A stretch of DNA of 64,000 nt from Calcarisporiella thermophila CBS 279.70. Taxonomy: Eukaryota; Calcarisporiellomycota. The stretch's first letter is position 1. Every line of letters begins with the position of its first letter. The stretch lies in contig NW_027192221.1 in the NCBI RefSeq assembly GCF_041956535.1, forward strand, positions 62,001 to 126,000, read 5' to 3'. The position numbers and the translations under genes were made by a program. Positions 22,939-35,947 of this stretch are shown piece by piece. The notes beneath the pieces were generated by a model. It worked only from the letters and a program-made list of their open reading frames with translations, had not been told where the DNA came from and made no database searches.

Positions 22939-23620
22939 TATGAGTGCTTGGTTAAAGACAGAACACGTAATTTGACTCTTATTTCCTAATTAATTAAATG
23001 ACGCAGTATAGATTATAAATGAAAAAATAGGTGGAAATGCGATGCTAAGGCAGATTGTTCAAAAAGAGTGTAGAGACAAAATATGGATTTCCGGCGATTA
23101 GATCAAACACAAGCCCACATACCCTGAAAGATTTATCGCAGATTCTTAACCCTCTACTTAATATGCTATTCTTTTTGATATTTTATTAATGATACTACAA
23201 ACAAGCTCGATTTTGGCACTGAAGTAGCAGATTACATCCCGCGGTCGCTCCCCCTTGGACACTTACCTCTAAGCAAAAAAGTGAATTTCCATTTTACGCA
23301 TTCTTTGGAATTCTGTACAAAAAATTAGTTCGAATTTGCGTCCTTTCTATGTAATTGTTATGGAATTGTGAAGCTTAAAACAATTTCGACAAAATAATTC
23401 GGCAATATAGAAAAAATAATACTTTAAAGAGAGAAACATAAGCTGTTGCTTATAAAATTCAAAAATTCTTTAATGACCATAAAGAAATACAAGGATTAAA
23501 GAGCGGCTAAGGCAAAAATACCGAGTAAATTCGATCAACGGTTATCAAATAGATAAACGCGGCAATTTGAAATATAGAAAAATCTTAAATAAACTAATAA
23601 ATCAATGTTATTTTTTTTCC
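22939..23620. other. AT-rich intergenic region, nothing recognised
   Basis: Promoter side of the AlkB gene and 3' side of the amidase gene. It is A/T-rich without open frames of note or visible repeats. Confidence 0.5.
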
Positions 23621-25492
23621 CTAATAGCGGTTAATATCAAATCGCGTGCAGCACTTTTCATACTTGGGAGGTATCCGCGCCTTTGTGGCTTGTTCGAAAG
23701 CATATGCAACCTGTAATAGAGTATCTTCACGCAATGATCCGCTGACGAAGGCAAGCCCAAAAGGCAACCCATCCTTGTCAAGAGCAAGTGGTACGCTAAT
23801 AACAGGGTATCCCGCCACTGCCGATGGTTTCGGGAATGGAATGGGACGTATTTCTCCTTTCGGCCCAAATCCTGAAGTCGGCAGAACAAGCACGTCAACT
23901 CCATATTTGTTCATCAATGTGTCGATTCCATTCTCTCCATCGCGAAACCTTTTGTGTCCACTAGCGAGCGCAGATTGATACTTTGGGTCCTCTATTCCTG
24001 TGGAGTTTTGGGCCAATACAAAAAGCTCCTGTCCAAACAACAGCATCTCTTTATCTTTGTGCTCTTCATTAAATGCAATTAAATCCGCGAGAGTATTGAC
24101 AGGTGTCAGCTCGAGCTCCGAGAGATACTTGTTCAGGTAATGCTTGAACTCAGAGACGGCAACGATTATTTCCGAATTATTTGGATCATTCCAAAATGTA
24201 GTTTTGTTGGCATAGAGATCAGCCAACTCTAGATCAGAAACTATATTGACCGGATCGAGAACAATGCCGCCCAACTCCTTCAGTTTAACGATTGCCCCCT
24301 CGAATATAGGTAATTCATCGCCCAGGGCAATCTTATCCCAGAACAAATTACGTGGAACTCCTATCTTGATGCCATGCAGATCTTTCTTGAGGAATTTAGT
24401 GTAATCTAGAAGACTTTTGTCCTTGACCAGCACAGTTGCCGGATCACGCTCGTCATACCCTGATATCACGCTCAGTATGAGAGCTGTATCTTCTACTGTG
24501 CGCGTCATAGGTCCAATGGAATCTAGAGAGTAGGCTACAGGAATGACTCCATCACGCGAGGTTAGACCAAGGGTAGGTTTAAATCCCACTATGTAGCTCC
24601 TTGCAGCTGGGTAAGTGATTGAGCCATCAGTATCAGTGCCGATCGCTGCAGCGGCAAGATTAGCTGCGACAGAAGTAGCACATCCCGAACTGGAGCCTGA
24701 AGGAGATGCGCTCAAAACATATGGGCTAACACATTGACCTCCACGTGCACTCCAGCCATCTCTAGACTGGGTGGAACGAAAGCTATGTGAGAAGAGCAAT
24801 AAAAAATAAATATGATGCAACATATAGTACCCCCAGGGAAATTTGCGTTACTTTGCCCATTCGGTAAGGTTGGTTTTCCCAAGAATAATGACACCTGCTT
24901 CACGTAGTTTATTAATGATAAATGCATCACGAGGTACTTTGGAGCCCAGCAGAGCAAAGGATCCAGCAGCTATATGCAACAATAAGTCAGGTATATTTCC
25001 ATACAAATAACACAATAAACCAAAATTACTTGTGTTCATGGAGTCTCTGGTTGCGATATTGTCTTTAACCAAAACTTTCAACAATAGTGGTTGTAATTCA
25101 CGGCATCAATATGCTACACATGGTTGAAATTTCCACCTACTTGGGATTCCATGCAGTGGTCCTCTAAGCCCCTTTTGCTCTCTTTCCTTATCCAATTGTT
25201 CGGCAATGTTCAGTGCATCCGCATTTACCTCGATAACTGAATGCAAATAAGGATCAATTGTTTCAATACGTTTAATGTAACACTCTGTCAATTGTTTCGC
25301 GGTGAGCTTTTTGTTGTTAAAAGCGTCCTGAAGAGCAAGTATATTTGTCTCTATGATGTTGATACCGCTGCAGGTGCCAAGATCTTGGTCAAGTTTGAAG
25401 ATGTCGGTATCCCTGGTAGTTGCTAAAGGGGAGCCATAATAAGGGGCGAAGAAAGCAGTGCTAATATATGCTAAATAAAGTATTTTAACCAT
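23621..25492 (-). CDS. Secreted amidase (amidase signature family)
   Basis: Exons 25492-25141, 25074-25030, 24969-24852 and 24782-23621 give 558 residues. Residues 1-21 are a probable signal peptide, which fits N-glycosylation sites such as NKT and NST further on. The Ser-cisSer-Lys triad of the amidase signature family is in place: Lys in ILVKDNIA, the cis-Ser in PSGSSSGCA, and the nucleophile in GTDTDGSITYPA. The enzyme would hydrolyse a C-N amide bond; such proteins include fungal acetamidase-like enzymes and fatty-acid amide hydrolases, and the substrate cannot be told from sequence. The start lies only about 140 bp from the inverted-repeat element at 25634, so that element occupies the upstream promoter region. 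The gene looks intact. Confidence 0.92.
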
Positions 25493-25633
25493 GTTGATTC
25501 CAACGGTGATGACTAAGGGAAGTAGAGAGAAAAAAGAGGAAAGGCGATGGTATCAGAAAGGCTAAGTTTGGAGAAAAAGGTTTTATAGAATATACAAAAG
25601 AACGCCCAGAAAAGAATATTCTTCAAAACCAGC

Positions 25634-26343
25634 CCCCTACAAAAAACCCGCCTGGTGAAAACTGCTAGAAAGCGAATAGGAGCATGTAGAAAAGATGGAA
25701 GAGGTTCGCGATTCCCTAAATTTTTACAAACTTTTCACCCATTTTTCACGATATTAATAATGGGAGAGGAGTNNNNNNNNNNNNNNNNNNNNNNNNNNNN
25801 NNNNNNNNNNNNNNNNNNNNNNNNNNNNNNNNNNNNNNNNNNNNNNNNNNNNNNNNNNNNNNNNNNNNNNNNNNNNNNNNNNNNNNNNNNNNNNNNNNNN
25901 NNNNNNNNNNNNNNNNNNNNNNNNNNNNNNNNNNNNNNNNNNNNNNNNNNNNNNNNNNNNNNNNNNNNNNNNNNNNNNNNNNNNNNNNNNNNNNNNNNNN
26001 NNNNNNNNNNNNNNNNNNNNNNNNNNNNNNNNNNNNNNNNNNNNNNNNNNNNNNNNNNNNNNNNNNNNNNNNNNNNNNNNNNNNNNNNNNNNNNNNNNNN
26101 NNNNNNNNNNNNNNNNNNNNNNNNNNNNNNNNNNNNNNNNNNNNNNNNNNNNNNNNNNNNNNNNNNNNNNNNNNNNNNNNNNNNNNNNNNNNNNNNNNNN
26201 NNNNNNNNNNNNNNNNNNNNNNNNNNNNNNNNNNNNNNNNNNNNNNNNNNNNNNNNNNNNNNNNNNNNNNNNNNNNNNNNNNNNNNNNNNACATGCTCCT
26301 ATACATTTTCTAGCAGTTTTCACCAGACGGGTTTTTTGTAGGG
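25634..26343. mobile_element. Probable non-autonomous DNA transposon with 53-bp terminal inverted repeats, core unsequenced
   Basis: The left arm at 25635-25687 and the right arm at 26291-26343 are inverted copies that match at 49 of 53 positions by eye. Each ends outward in CCCTACAAAAAACCC. The sequence between them is mostly an assembly gap, and the right arm begins at the exact gap edge, so the palindrome may extend further inward. A possible 3-bp target duplication AGC lies at 25631-25633 and 26344-26346, but the left end has extra C residues that blur the boundary. The remaining internal sequence (25688-25772) has no coding sign. The size of about 710 bp depends on the gap estimate. A MITE-like element is the best reading; a transposase, if any, would be in the gap. 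Confidence 0.65.
25773..26290. other. Assembly gap (518 N)
   Basis: Unresolved bases. The flanking inverted repeats probably caused the assembly to break here, so the length may be only an estimate. Confidence 0.99.
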
Positions 26344-27261
26344 AGCAAGTAAGGATATTTATTAGATGGTTTAGTGAAACAACTTTAAAACTGTCATTAG
26401 TATCTCTAGAGGTTATCTTTGAGCATTACTTGGGGAAATAATCGATATTGAAACGAATATGCATGTATTCATTTAATTCCTTTATTCTCTGTATATTGGC
26501 TAGGCTAGAGGTTAAAAGTCTCGAACATTCATTCATTGGATTACTTACATGATTTGTTACACAGTAACCCAATATTAACGAATTTTCTGGAAATCTTGAC
26601 CAGATACATGCCTCCTCATACTTACGCTTTTTTGAATATGTTAGGACAATTGATTTTTTATTCTTCTATCGCTATTACTTGTACTTGTGCTTTTCTTTTT
26701 AAACTATGCTCTCGTTACAGTTGGTGGCAATCCTAGCCACATTAATATTTCCATTTACCTAGCGCATCGGATTTTCCCTAATTTTAAGTACACCATGTCA
26801 CAGTAATCTGGCTGCTCAGTTATCTAGATACCAGGAAATCATACAACTTGATTTTAAGAGTGTTATATGATGTGTTTTGGATCTAGACCAAGTAAAAGAA
26901 AATGTATATGCTATTATTGTGCTGCAAAAAGAGAGGATAGTTAAATGTTTTTGAAATAACACTCTATATTATAATTTCGACTCTATAGCAATAAAAGCCC
27001 ATGTCGTTCTCAATCATATTTTGTTTTTTCTTCCGAAGTATAAAAATTACCATGCGCTCTAAGTTTTGGACTTTAGCTTTCTCGAAACCTCTCTAAATAT
27101 CCAAGAAACTGTCACATCCAAGCCGCCAATTAAACGTAAAATTCGTTCGAAAATTGAAAGCTCAAAATGGGAGCTTTTTGTTAACCTCAACCTGTATACG
27201 ATCTTCATTTAATTTAGTATTTTTTTTTCCTCATCTCAAATAAATCCTAGATACTTAGAAG
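26344..27261. other. AT-rich intergenic region, nothing recognised
   Basis: Upstream of the coiled-coil gene. The open frame at 26536-26736 lacks an ATG start and has no family resemblance. The last 200 bp before 27262 are T-rich and likely hold the promoter. Confidence 0.45.
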
Positions 27262-30133
27262 ATGCTGGGCACACGCCCAAATTCCTCCAACCAGCGCCGG
27301 TCGCCGGTACGACCTATATCCGCCCCGCAACCAGCTCCTATACAACCCCGTGTCCTTGTTGTTCCAGCCGTGATGCCAACCATCCGCCTCCCTGCACGCT
27401 CAGATGCTATCATCTGTGACCCAATTAAGAAGCGGTATATATTAAGGGAATCGGAATTAAATGCTAGAGAGGAAGTGGGTCATCCTTTCCTTAAATTACA
27501 GTGATATTTGTTTTTTTATTTACTTGTTCAAAATAATATAGTCAAAGATGAGGTTACCCGATACACAATCGCGTACGATGTTCCCCAGTTTTCGTTGGAA
27601 AGATAAACACGACATGGTTGTTAATTTTCCACAATACTCTATGGATAAAAAACATACCTTCGATGAAGATGAGATGAAATCAAGTGATGAAGTAAGACTT
27701 GATTGCAATTCATAGCCCATTTGATATTCATTACTAAATATTGTAAATCTAGGAAAGTGACATTTGTGTAAAGCTGCCTAGCGATAGAGCTGCAGGCATT
27801 ACTGAAGATGAGAGCGAAGATGAGGATTTCACGGATGAGGAGGAGGAATGTTCATCTAATACCACAGCTCCATTGCAGGCCACTGATGAACCCTCTGATG
27901 ATGATAATCGTCAGGATAAACGAGTAACCTTTGAGGAGGCTCCACGACGCGGAGGTGATAAGAGACAGAGTTCATTGAATGTCTTTGCGCACGAGTTTAC
28001 TCCTGCATCTAATAATGAAAGTGGCATAAAACGAGAGGAAAATAATAGGATTGTGAGTATTTATGTCCAGATACTCCAACTTATTTCGAACCTTATTTAA
28101 TTTACCTTCAATCATGGACTTAGACTGCGAAGCCAGTTGTTCAGGCAAGGTCAGCCCACCCTGGCATGCACTACAAGGACTGGGTGCAACCCACGCACAT
28201 TCCTGCAATGGATGTCTCCCTCTGGCAAGACTTTCAGGATAAGATAGTACAGCACCTTGGCGAACGCGTTGAGACGGAAATCGAACGTCGATTCAAAGGC
28301 CATATTGCTAAACTCTCCGTCGAGAATCGCATTGCTCGTCCCGACCCAAAGCTCGAAGAGGAACTCGACAATCTACGCCGTAAGCAAATGAAGGCAGAGA
28401 TCGAAGCCAGTCAGTTCAAGGTTCGAGCGGCGGAGCTAGAAGCCCAGGTGCGTGAGCTCGAACGTGTTAAAACTCGGAATGCGGAGCTAGAAGCACGCTT
28501 GACGGATTCACAAACTGCGCCAGAGATTCATGAGGAATTGGCGCGTTTGCGCATGAAGAATCAGGATCTATCGCGTGATAGAGACAAAATCGACCAGTTG
28601 ATAGCGCGAAACTTGTATCTTGAGATTGAGGTTGAGCAAGCGCAAGCAGAGGTCAGTAAGCAATCGCAAAAGATGGCCAACGTCGAATCAGAGCTTTCTG
28701 CCGCAAAAGCAGAGACCTCAAATCTGCGCGCACGGAATGAGCAGTTGGAAAATGAGATGGATGGTAGACTCGGCGAAATCGATCAGCTGATGAAGCGGAT
28801 CGAGAAACAAGAAAACGAAAAGCGCAATTTAGAGGAGGAGCAAGCCCAACTCGCCCGAAAGAATGGCCAACTTGAGGCCCAACTCTCTGCCCGCCAGGCA
28901 GAAGCCGAGGAACTAACATCGAGGTACCGTTTGCTTGAGAGTGAAATGACCGGAAAGCATGGCGACATCACTCAACTTCGGATTCGAAACCACGAGCTTG
29001 AGAGTGAAAAGCGCACGATGGCGCAGGAGCTTGGCCATGCCAATCAAGAGCTCGAGGCGAAGAAGATTAAACTTGACGAACTCTGGGCACGATGCCAGTC
29101 GCTCGAAGAGCAACTTAAGGATATGGAACATATTCGCGTCCGAAGCGAGAGCTGGCGAAGTGACAAAGCTAAACTCGAAGAACTTGAAGAGCTTTGCCAT
29201 GACCTGGAGCGGCGTAATGCCCAGCTTGCTCAACAGGCTCGTGAGGATCGTGCATCGGCGGAGGAGGCGTATGGCATGTATCGCGAAGCGGAGCGCAAAA
29301 ACAAAGCACTTCTAGAGAATGAGACTCATTTGGAGCGCGCCTATGCACAACTCATGGGTCGTGAGCAGGAGTTCCGTGACCGTGCTGAAGAGCTGCAGGA
29401 GGAGAACAACCGTTTACAGCAGTTGGTCGAAGAAAGGCAGGCACAACTTGAGGAGGTGGTGCACCATTTCACTGAGTTACAGCACACAGAAGAGGAAACT
29501 CGCATGCAGTGGGAACAGGCTGCTGAGGAATACGAAGAGCTCTTGGAAAGATTCCGAAATATGGAACGGGAAAATGCCACCCTTCGCTCGAGCTTAGCAT
29601 CTCTGGTGGACGCGGCAGCCAGATCTCACCCGCCCTATCATGGTCATGGAGAGAAAGAAGAAGAAGGAGTGGTGATAGAAGAGGACAAACGAGGTGGAAT
29701 GGAGGTACTGCAGGAGATGAACGAGGGCCATCACGCTGAGACTGCCGCATCACTAGAGCCCGAGGATATACCGAGCCGAATCTCCGCCCCAAAAGCGAAT
29801 GGTACAACAATCAATGCAAACAGGCGCGCCTCCGTTTCAAGTAATGGCACCATTCATTCGCGTCGAAGATCGAGCAGCTTATTGAGTGCAAATAAGGAGC
29901 GAAAGCACAGTAACCAGCGCATCAGCTTTGATGCCTCACAGCACACATTAGAGCCATCTCAGGGGAAAACTAGTAAATCCAGCAAACGACTTTCGGCTGG
30001 GTCTGCGCGATCCGCACGTTCGGACGACAACAGCCGTGCCTTTTCCCCTGCTACCTCAAATGGAAGCAAAGATAACCCATGGGCCCAGAGGACCAATGGC
30101 GAATTGGCGAACAACGCATGGTGGAAAGAGTAG
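27262..30133 (+). CDS. Long coiled-coil protein of unknown function
   Basis: Exons 27262-27474, 27542-27691, 27753-28052 and 28124-30133 join in frame to 890 residues. The N-terminus is basic and Pro-rich, followed by an acidic stretch (DESEDEDFTDEEEE, about 136-149). A small conserved-looking segment, HPGMHYKDWVQPTHIPAMD, precedes an almost unbroken coiled coil from about residue 250 to 705, full of heptads rich in Glu, Leu, Gln and Arg. The C-terminal tail is Ser/Arg-rich with many SxR sites (RRSSSLL, SARSARS), suggesting phosphoregulation. The layout is that of a structural scaffold, for example of the spindle pole body, septum or hyphal tip, but I do not recognise the family. The exon 1 donor GTGGGT is the only one that keeps the frame. 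Confidence 0.75.
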
Positions 30134-31025
30134 GCTTCTCTCTCATTTCTGTACTTATCATTTTGTATCTTTCTCCTCTGACTATTCTTTTAAATACTCA
30201 ATTCTATTTTTTTTACCCCTTTATTGTAATCTATCATTACAAAATTTTCTTCTCTCTGAGCACACCCTCATAATATAACAAAGTATTTTTTATATATAAC
30301 ATATATATACAAATATATTCATCGTTATCCCACTTTCCTTTCCACTGGCTTCTTTTTTCTTTCTCTTTTTTGTTTTGGTTCTTTTCAACACAATCTGCAA
30401 TCCGGTTTTATTACTTCTAGCTCTTTGTCGATCCATTACCTTCGTTTCATTGTGATTTATATCTTTTATCGTCTTTATCCAAACATTAAAAATATTCATC
30501 TATTCTAAAAAAAACCGCCATGTGCAATATTCCCATAGATTCTCAAGTTGTGCAAAGATGCGCCGCAACTAAGCCCACCGTCCTTCACAATGGAGCAAAA
30601 TGCTTAGGCTGTAAGAGGGGTGCACATGCCTTTTGATATATTTTGGCTCTTATCGGCAACAAGGTTTTTCGAGATAATGATGTCATATTTGCAATGAATT
30701 TTTCGGCTCGGGCGAATTTCACAGCAAGCGCAAGGTTCACTTAAGGAGCGAGCAGAGGCAGCTGGTTGAGAATCAATTAAAGGGGAATAGCGGAATGCAT
30801 TGTTTTTAGCTACGCAAGAGCGTAGACGATCGACAGTCAGTTAGCTTCTATCAAACTTAAATGAACGTATCCATAATCGTAACATGACTTGCATTGACTT
30901 TGGGCAGTCACTTGTTGCATATGAAGAGTGTTTAAATCCCCGCGACATATGATTTGGTTACAGAAATACTTAAATCTTCTCTTTTCTTTAGGGCAAAGAG
31001 AAGGATTTAACTCTGCGATTCGGCA
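30134..31025 (+). other. 3' flank and promoter region, nothing else recognised
   Basis: T-rich 3' flank of the coiled-coil gene followed by the upstream region of the P5B ATPase gene. TTTAAATCCCC at about 30931-30941 could be a TATA-like element. No RNA gene seen. Confidence 0.45.
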
Positions 31026-34000
31026 ATGCTTATGTCATGTCAACTAGTGATAGTTTGGTTGTTGATTACAACTGTCCATTCCGCTCCCGTGTTCAATCAA
31101 GGTTCATTCTTCATCTTATTATGGTTGAAATTGTACATTAAACGATTTATTCATCTAACTAGTCAATTCGGTGGACTTGTTCGGGAATACTTGCCCCCTC
31201 CCTACCAAATTCGATTCGCAATGCCCTCTACTTTGTGTGGCGAGTCTTGACCAATGTCCCACGATCATAAGACCCACTTGCTCTACTGGTGACATTCACT
31301 GTGGAGATGGCATCTGTCGACCAGCCAATTCCTGCCCTAACATAAACCCTTGCTCTTGCGGACTTAACCCACCTACCAATTTGTACCCTTGTCTGACTAA
31401 TTATACGGTACACATTCAAAGTTTCGATAAAGCAGGGAATCTCGAAGCGCAGACCAAACAAGCTTGTGCTGCCTATCTGGGTGTGGGGAATCTTACGAGT
31501 GGATATGAAGGCGGGAATATCATGTGGCTCCAATGCCCTAAGAGCAAGATCAACCCTCCCACCTGGGTCGAGCCACAGTGGGTGACTGTATGGTGTTTGC
31601 TAGGATTCGAGATACTCTTGTCAATACTTTGGTGGGCTTATAAGAAAATTCGGGAGAGAAATATCCCTGTAAGTTCTGCTCTGAGTGAAAGTAAGCGGAA
31701 CCAGAGTGAGCCCGAGGAAAATTCCGAGAAACAGGTCAAAGACGAGAAAGGGCAGAGCCGAGGTGATACTGCGTTGGATAGCTCTGATGCAGGGAGCCTT
31801 GGTCCCCAGGAACATATTTCTCTCAAAGGATATCGCGGCGATTGGTTTGGTAGATTCGCCCTGGCGAGTATTGTCGTTTACACGCTAGGTCTATGGGTAT
31901 GGCTCGCTGTTATGATCGTGGATTACTATGGGTTCGTAACCGGAAGTCCATGGGGAATATTCGGAGGCGACTATGACTCCTCTGTGAGAATGTTCATTGC
32001 CGTTTGGTATGTAAGCAGCGCATGTCTTATAATCCTGAACATTGTGCGCAAACGGATAGTAAGTTGGTTCGCAATCCGGTGTTTACCCGAGCAAGGAGAT
32101 CGCGTGCAGATCGAGCAAACACGAGTCCCGACTGTGCTGTTGGACGACGAACGGGACACTTGGATCCAAAAATTCAGGGACTTCGAGGGGAAGATTCGGC
32201 GCATGCTTGGATGGGACGTCATCGTTAGCGTGTCGCCCATTGAGTACACAGCACTCGGAACAAAATATTTTAATTACCAGTGCGTACGCTATGTGTTTAA
32301 CGAGCAGCTCAACCGCTTCGACCCCTACGAATTCCACCTAGGGTGTGAGAATAAAGAGCTTTTGGATCAACGGCACGGTCTTTCGAGCACAGAAGCAAAA
32401 GCCCGACATGAACTCATAGGACCTAACTACATTCATGTGTATGTGCCTTCATTTTTAATTGCATTATTCCAAGAATTTTTCGGTTACTTTTATCTATACC
32501 AATTCATGTCCCTGGTAAGCTATGGATTTCATTGCATGATGAAAACATCTACTGACGCTAATCATGGATACGTATTAGTTTTTATTTTACTATAATGCCT
32601 ATTATTCCATTGGCCTCGTGTATGCCGGATTAATCTTGATATCCGCCCTGGTTAAAGTGATCATACGTCTTGGGAGTGAAAAGCGCATCAAGTCCATGGC
32701 GGAACATGTTGATGAATGTTGTGTACGGCGGGACGGGGAGTGGGTGGTGATATCGACTGCAGACCTGGTTCCAGGCGATGTATTCAAGCTGACACGTGAC
32801 ATGGTCGTGCCATGCGACGCAGTGCTACTCGAAGGGAATGCGATTGTCAACGAGAGTTCCTTAACTGGAGAACCCTTGCCAGTACGCAAGTTCCCTCTCA
32901 AAGAAGATGATGGGAGATACAACCCTGCCTCCTCCAAGGGAAATACTCTTTATGCAGGGACCAGTGTATCCCAAGTTGTGGAGGAGGAGAAAACAAGCGT
33001 GGCCACTGCACTTGTGATGCGCACAGGTACTCAAACAGACAAGGGAAAGCTTGTACACAAAATTCTGTTTCCGCAACCCATTTCATTTATCTTCGATGAG
33101 CAGCTGAAAATCGTGATGCTTATCCTCGCTTGTTGGGGCGGTGTTACCTTCGCCATTGCACTTTATCTGTTCCGGGCAGCTCGAGCGGGTGCTTGGTTTT
33201 ACGGGATGTTTACCTTTGTGGAGATCATCAGCCCTCTTTTCCCTGCAGCCTTGGTGGTGGGGCAGTCGGTAGCAGCGGGCAGGTTGCGAGGCAAGCATAT
33301 CTACTGTGTGGATTTGCCGAGGATTATAATAGCAGGCAAGGTGCAGATTTTCTGCTTCGATAAAACCGGCACGCTTACCAAGGAGGGGCTTGAATTTCAC
33401 CGAGCTTTACCGATAGAACATGGTGAGAAGAAGCTGCAGGCTAAGGCGGAAAAGGGAGAAGAACCCGAGAACACACCTAGTGGCGAGAGTCATGAAGGAA
33501 CAGTAGCGAAATTCGGCAATCTAGGCGAATTTTCGGAGCTTCCTGGCTTGATTCAGCTGGGAATGGCAACCTGCCATGCTGTTGCGATGCTAAACGAACA
33601 ATTGATCGGAAATCCTGTAGATATTGAGATGTTCCGAGCTACCGAATGGTCACTTCTACCTCACACCGAGAAGAGTGGATCTCACCTGGATACGGTGGTC
33701 AATCCCGTGAACAAAGCTCAAGCGCATGTTGTCAAGCGATTCGAGTTCATGCATGCGCGTGCTTCCATGTCAGTGGCAGTGCTCGATACTGCGACGAACC
33801 ATGTGCATATCTTCGTGAAAGGTTCATTCGAGCGAATCAAAGACATATCACACCAGACAAGTGTTCCCCAGGACTACGATGCCCGAACATCCCAACTTGC
33901 TCGCGAGGGATGTTACGTTTTGGCCATGGCACATAAGGATCTTGGCCCTCAGGCTGACCTTAATGCCATTCAGGGGTGGACGCGTGACGAGCTGGAGCGA

Positions 34001-35457
34001 GATGTTGAGCTGATAGGGTTGATTGTTTTCAGAAACAATCTGAAGGAAGATACTCCCTCCGCAATCCGCGAACTGAACTTGGGAGGTACGCGTACCGTAA
34101 TGATCACAGGAGACACCGCCTTGACGGGAGTCTACATTGCGAGGCAGTGCAGGATGACCGAGGAGGGAGCACGAGTCCTGCTCGGAGACGTTGCGGAGAA
34201 TGGGGAGGTAGTGTGGACTGACATCGATGACGCCGACAACCGCCCCATAGAGCTACCCAAATCCGAAGAGGGAGTGGAGTTGGCCGTGACCGGCCGGGCA
34301 TTTAGACACCTGGTCGAGACGGACCAGATACGCTCACTACTGCTCAATATCCGAGTATTTGCTCGGATGACGCCCATTGACAAGGTGACCTGCGTTGAGC
34401 TACACATGGAGCGCGGAATCACCGCCATGTGTGGTGATGGAGGCAATGACTGCGGGGCCCTTCGCTCGGCTCACGTTGGGCTCGCTCTTTCGGAAGCAGA
34501 GGCCTCAATAGTTTCGCCATTCTCCACCAATCGACGAACGATATCCTCGTGCTGTGAGCTGCTGAGGCAAGGAAGAGCAGCGTTAGCCACAAATTTGGCG
34601 GCTTACAAGTATTTAATTATGTATGGAGAAACGATGGCGATGATGAAGACCTTTACGTTCTATTTTTCTGGTACGTTTTCCCGATGCTGGCCTCATTTTC
34701 TGAACTAACCGTGTGCGCCTCCTATGGTTTAGTAACTATATCGCAATGGCTCTGGATTCTCGCTGACGCGTTCATCACGGTCGCTCTTGCTTACGCTATA
34801 ACGCAATCCCTCCCGGCGAAAACCTTGGCCCCCCGCCGCCCAACCGCAAGGCTTCTGGGACCGGAGACCGTGACCTCGACGGTGGGCCTTATGGTCATCA
34901 ACTATAGCTTTCTCATTGGCTCGATGGGGCTTCTCTTCTCCCAGCCCTGGTTCCGCTGCAACGAATGGGATTCGTCGCTGGTCGACACTTCCAAGTGGTG
35001 GCTTATTGGCGACAATTATGAAGCAGAGGTCATTGGCTTGTCTGTGCTCTTCCAATTCGTCAATAGCGCGGCGGTCTTTAACTTTGGTCACCTGTTTCGC
35101 AGGCAATGGTGGCGCAACTACACACTGGTCATTATCTGGATGGTGTATATCGCCATCGTGTCGTATGTTGAGTTAGCCGATCCAAATCCATTGGGATGCG
35201 CCATGCGGATGAACTGCGGGAATCCTGATGCTGTGGTACGAGAGGGCTATCCGCGCCCGACCTTTTACATAGAGCCCTACAACAACCTACTGGGGCATAA
35301 CATCATGCCTAGAGATTTCAGAATTAAATTATTTTTCCTGTCCGTCAGCAACATGTTGGCGGGCGTGCTTTTCGAGCGCTTTGTGGTACTTGGGCCGGTG
35401 CGCGAGTGGCTGCGCAGCAGGTATTCGGCACGGTCAGCACGGCGTTACAAGTTGTAA
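31026..35457 (+). CDS. P5B-type cation/polyamine-transporting ATPase with Cys-rich ectodomain
   Basis: Exons 31026-31101, 31163-32514, 32579-34670 and 34733-35457 give 1414 residues. A signal peptide (1-19) is followed by a Cys-rich region with about 13 Cys (about 34-150) before the first transmembrane helix at about 168. The ATPase core is complete: TGE in SSLTGEPLP, the phosphorylation site D737 in CFDKTGTLT, the hinge GDGGNDCGAL, and the P5-specific SEAEASIVSPF. The P5B motif that normally reads PPALP is SPLFP here (694-698). P5B pumps of the ATP13A2/Ypk9 group export polyamines from lysosome or vacuole. The ectodomain, absent from Ypk9, suggests a ligand- or wall-facing role and perhaps another membrane. 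The first donor, GTTCAT, is weak, but the frame supports it. Confidence 0.88.
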
Positions 35458-35947
35458 TTTTAAGGGATGCTAGACCTTGGCCGCCACGGAACACGGCCAT
35501 GAGGGGATTGCTTGAGAGCCGATCCATTGGCACTGTAATGTTGATTTCTATATTAATTTATATTATGTGATCTCTTCTCTCGTTCGTCCGTTGCCCTGTG
35601 GCAATAAGCAAAAACAACAGATTTTTTTCTCAGGTTCGAGGCCCGCTTGTTCCGAATTTTCCATTTAAATCCCCTCGCTCCCTTCTCCGTTCCTTATCTT
35701 CCCAACTTTCTCTTCTGTTTTTCTCATCGCTTTCCCAACTGTTCTGGCTGGTCCATTACATCTTCTTATTGGCAGGTCCATACTTTTCTATCTTCTCTAT
35801 TCAAAAGACGTTTCAGCGCAAGCAGAGCTACGCATCAGTCTTTTATTTTGAAAATCTCCCCTTTGAAGAAAAGCTGTTTTCTCTTGACGAAAAAACACTT
35901 TTCTCCCATTCTTTCCCCCCAAGATATTCTCTATATTTCTAGCGACT
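35458..35947 (+). other. Intergenic, CT-rich promoter of the small secreted gene
   Basis: 3' flank of the P5B gene, then TTTAAATCCCC at about 35665-35675 and long pyrimidine tracts up to the ATG at 35948, a typical strong fungal promoter layout. Confidence 0.45.

Noticed and set aside
23646-23978. Plus-strand frame opposite the amidase
   Set aside because: Shadow of the amidase coding strand, without its own features.
25655-26341. Long frames that run across the N gap
   Set aside because: Artefact of unknown bases; the ends are the inverted-repeat arms.
26536-26736. 66-codon frame with a hydrophobic C-terminus
   Set aside because: Starts with TTG, lies in AT-rich DNA and matches no family.
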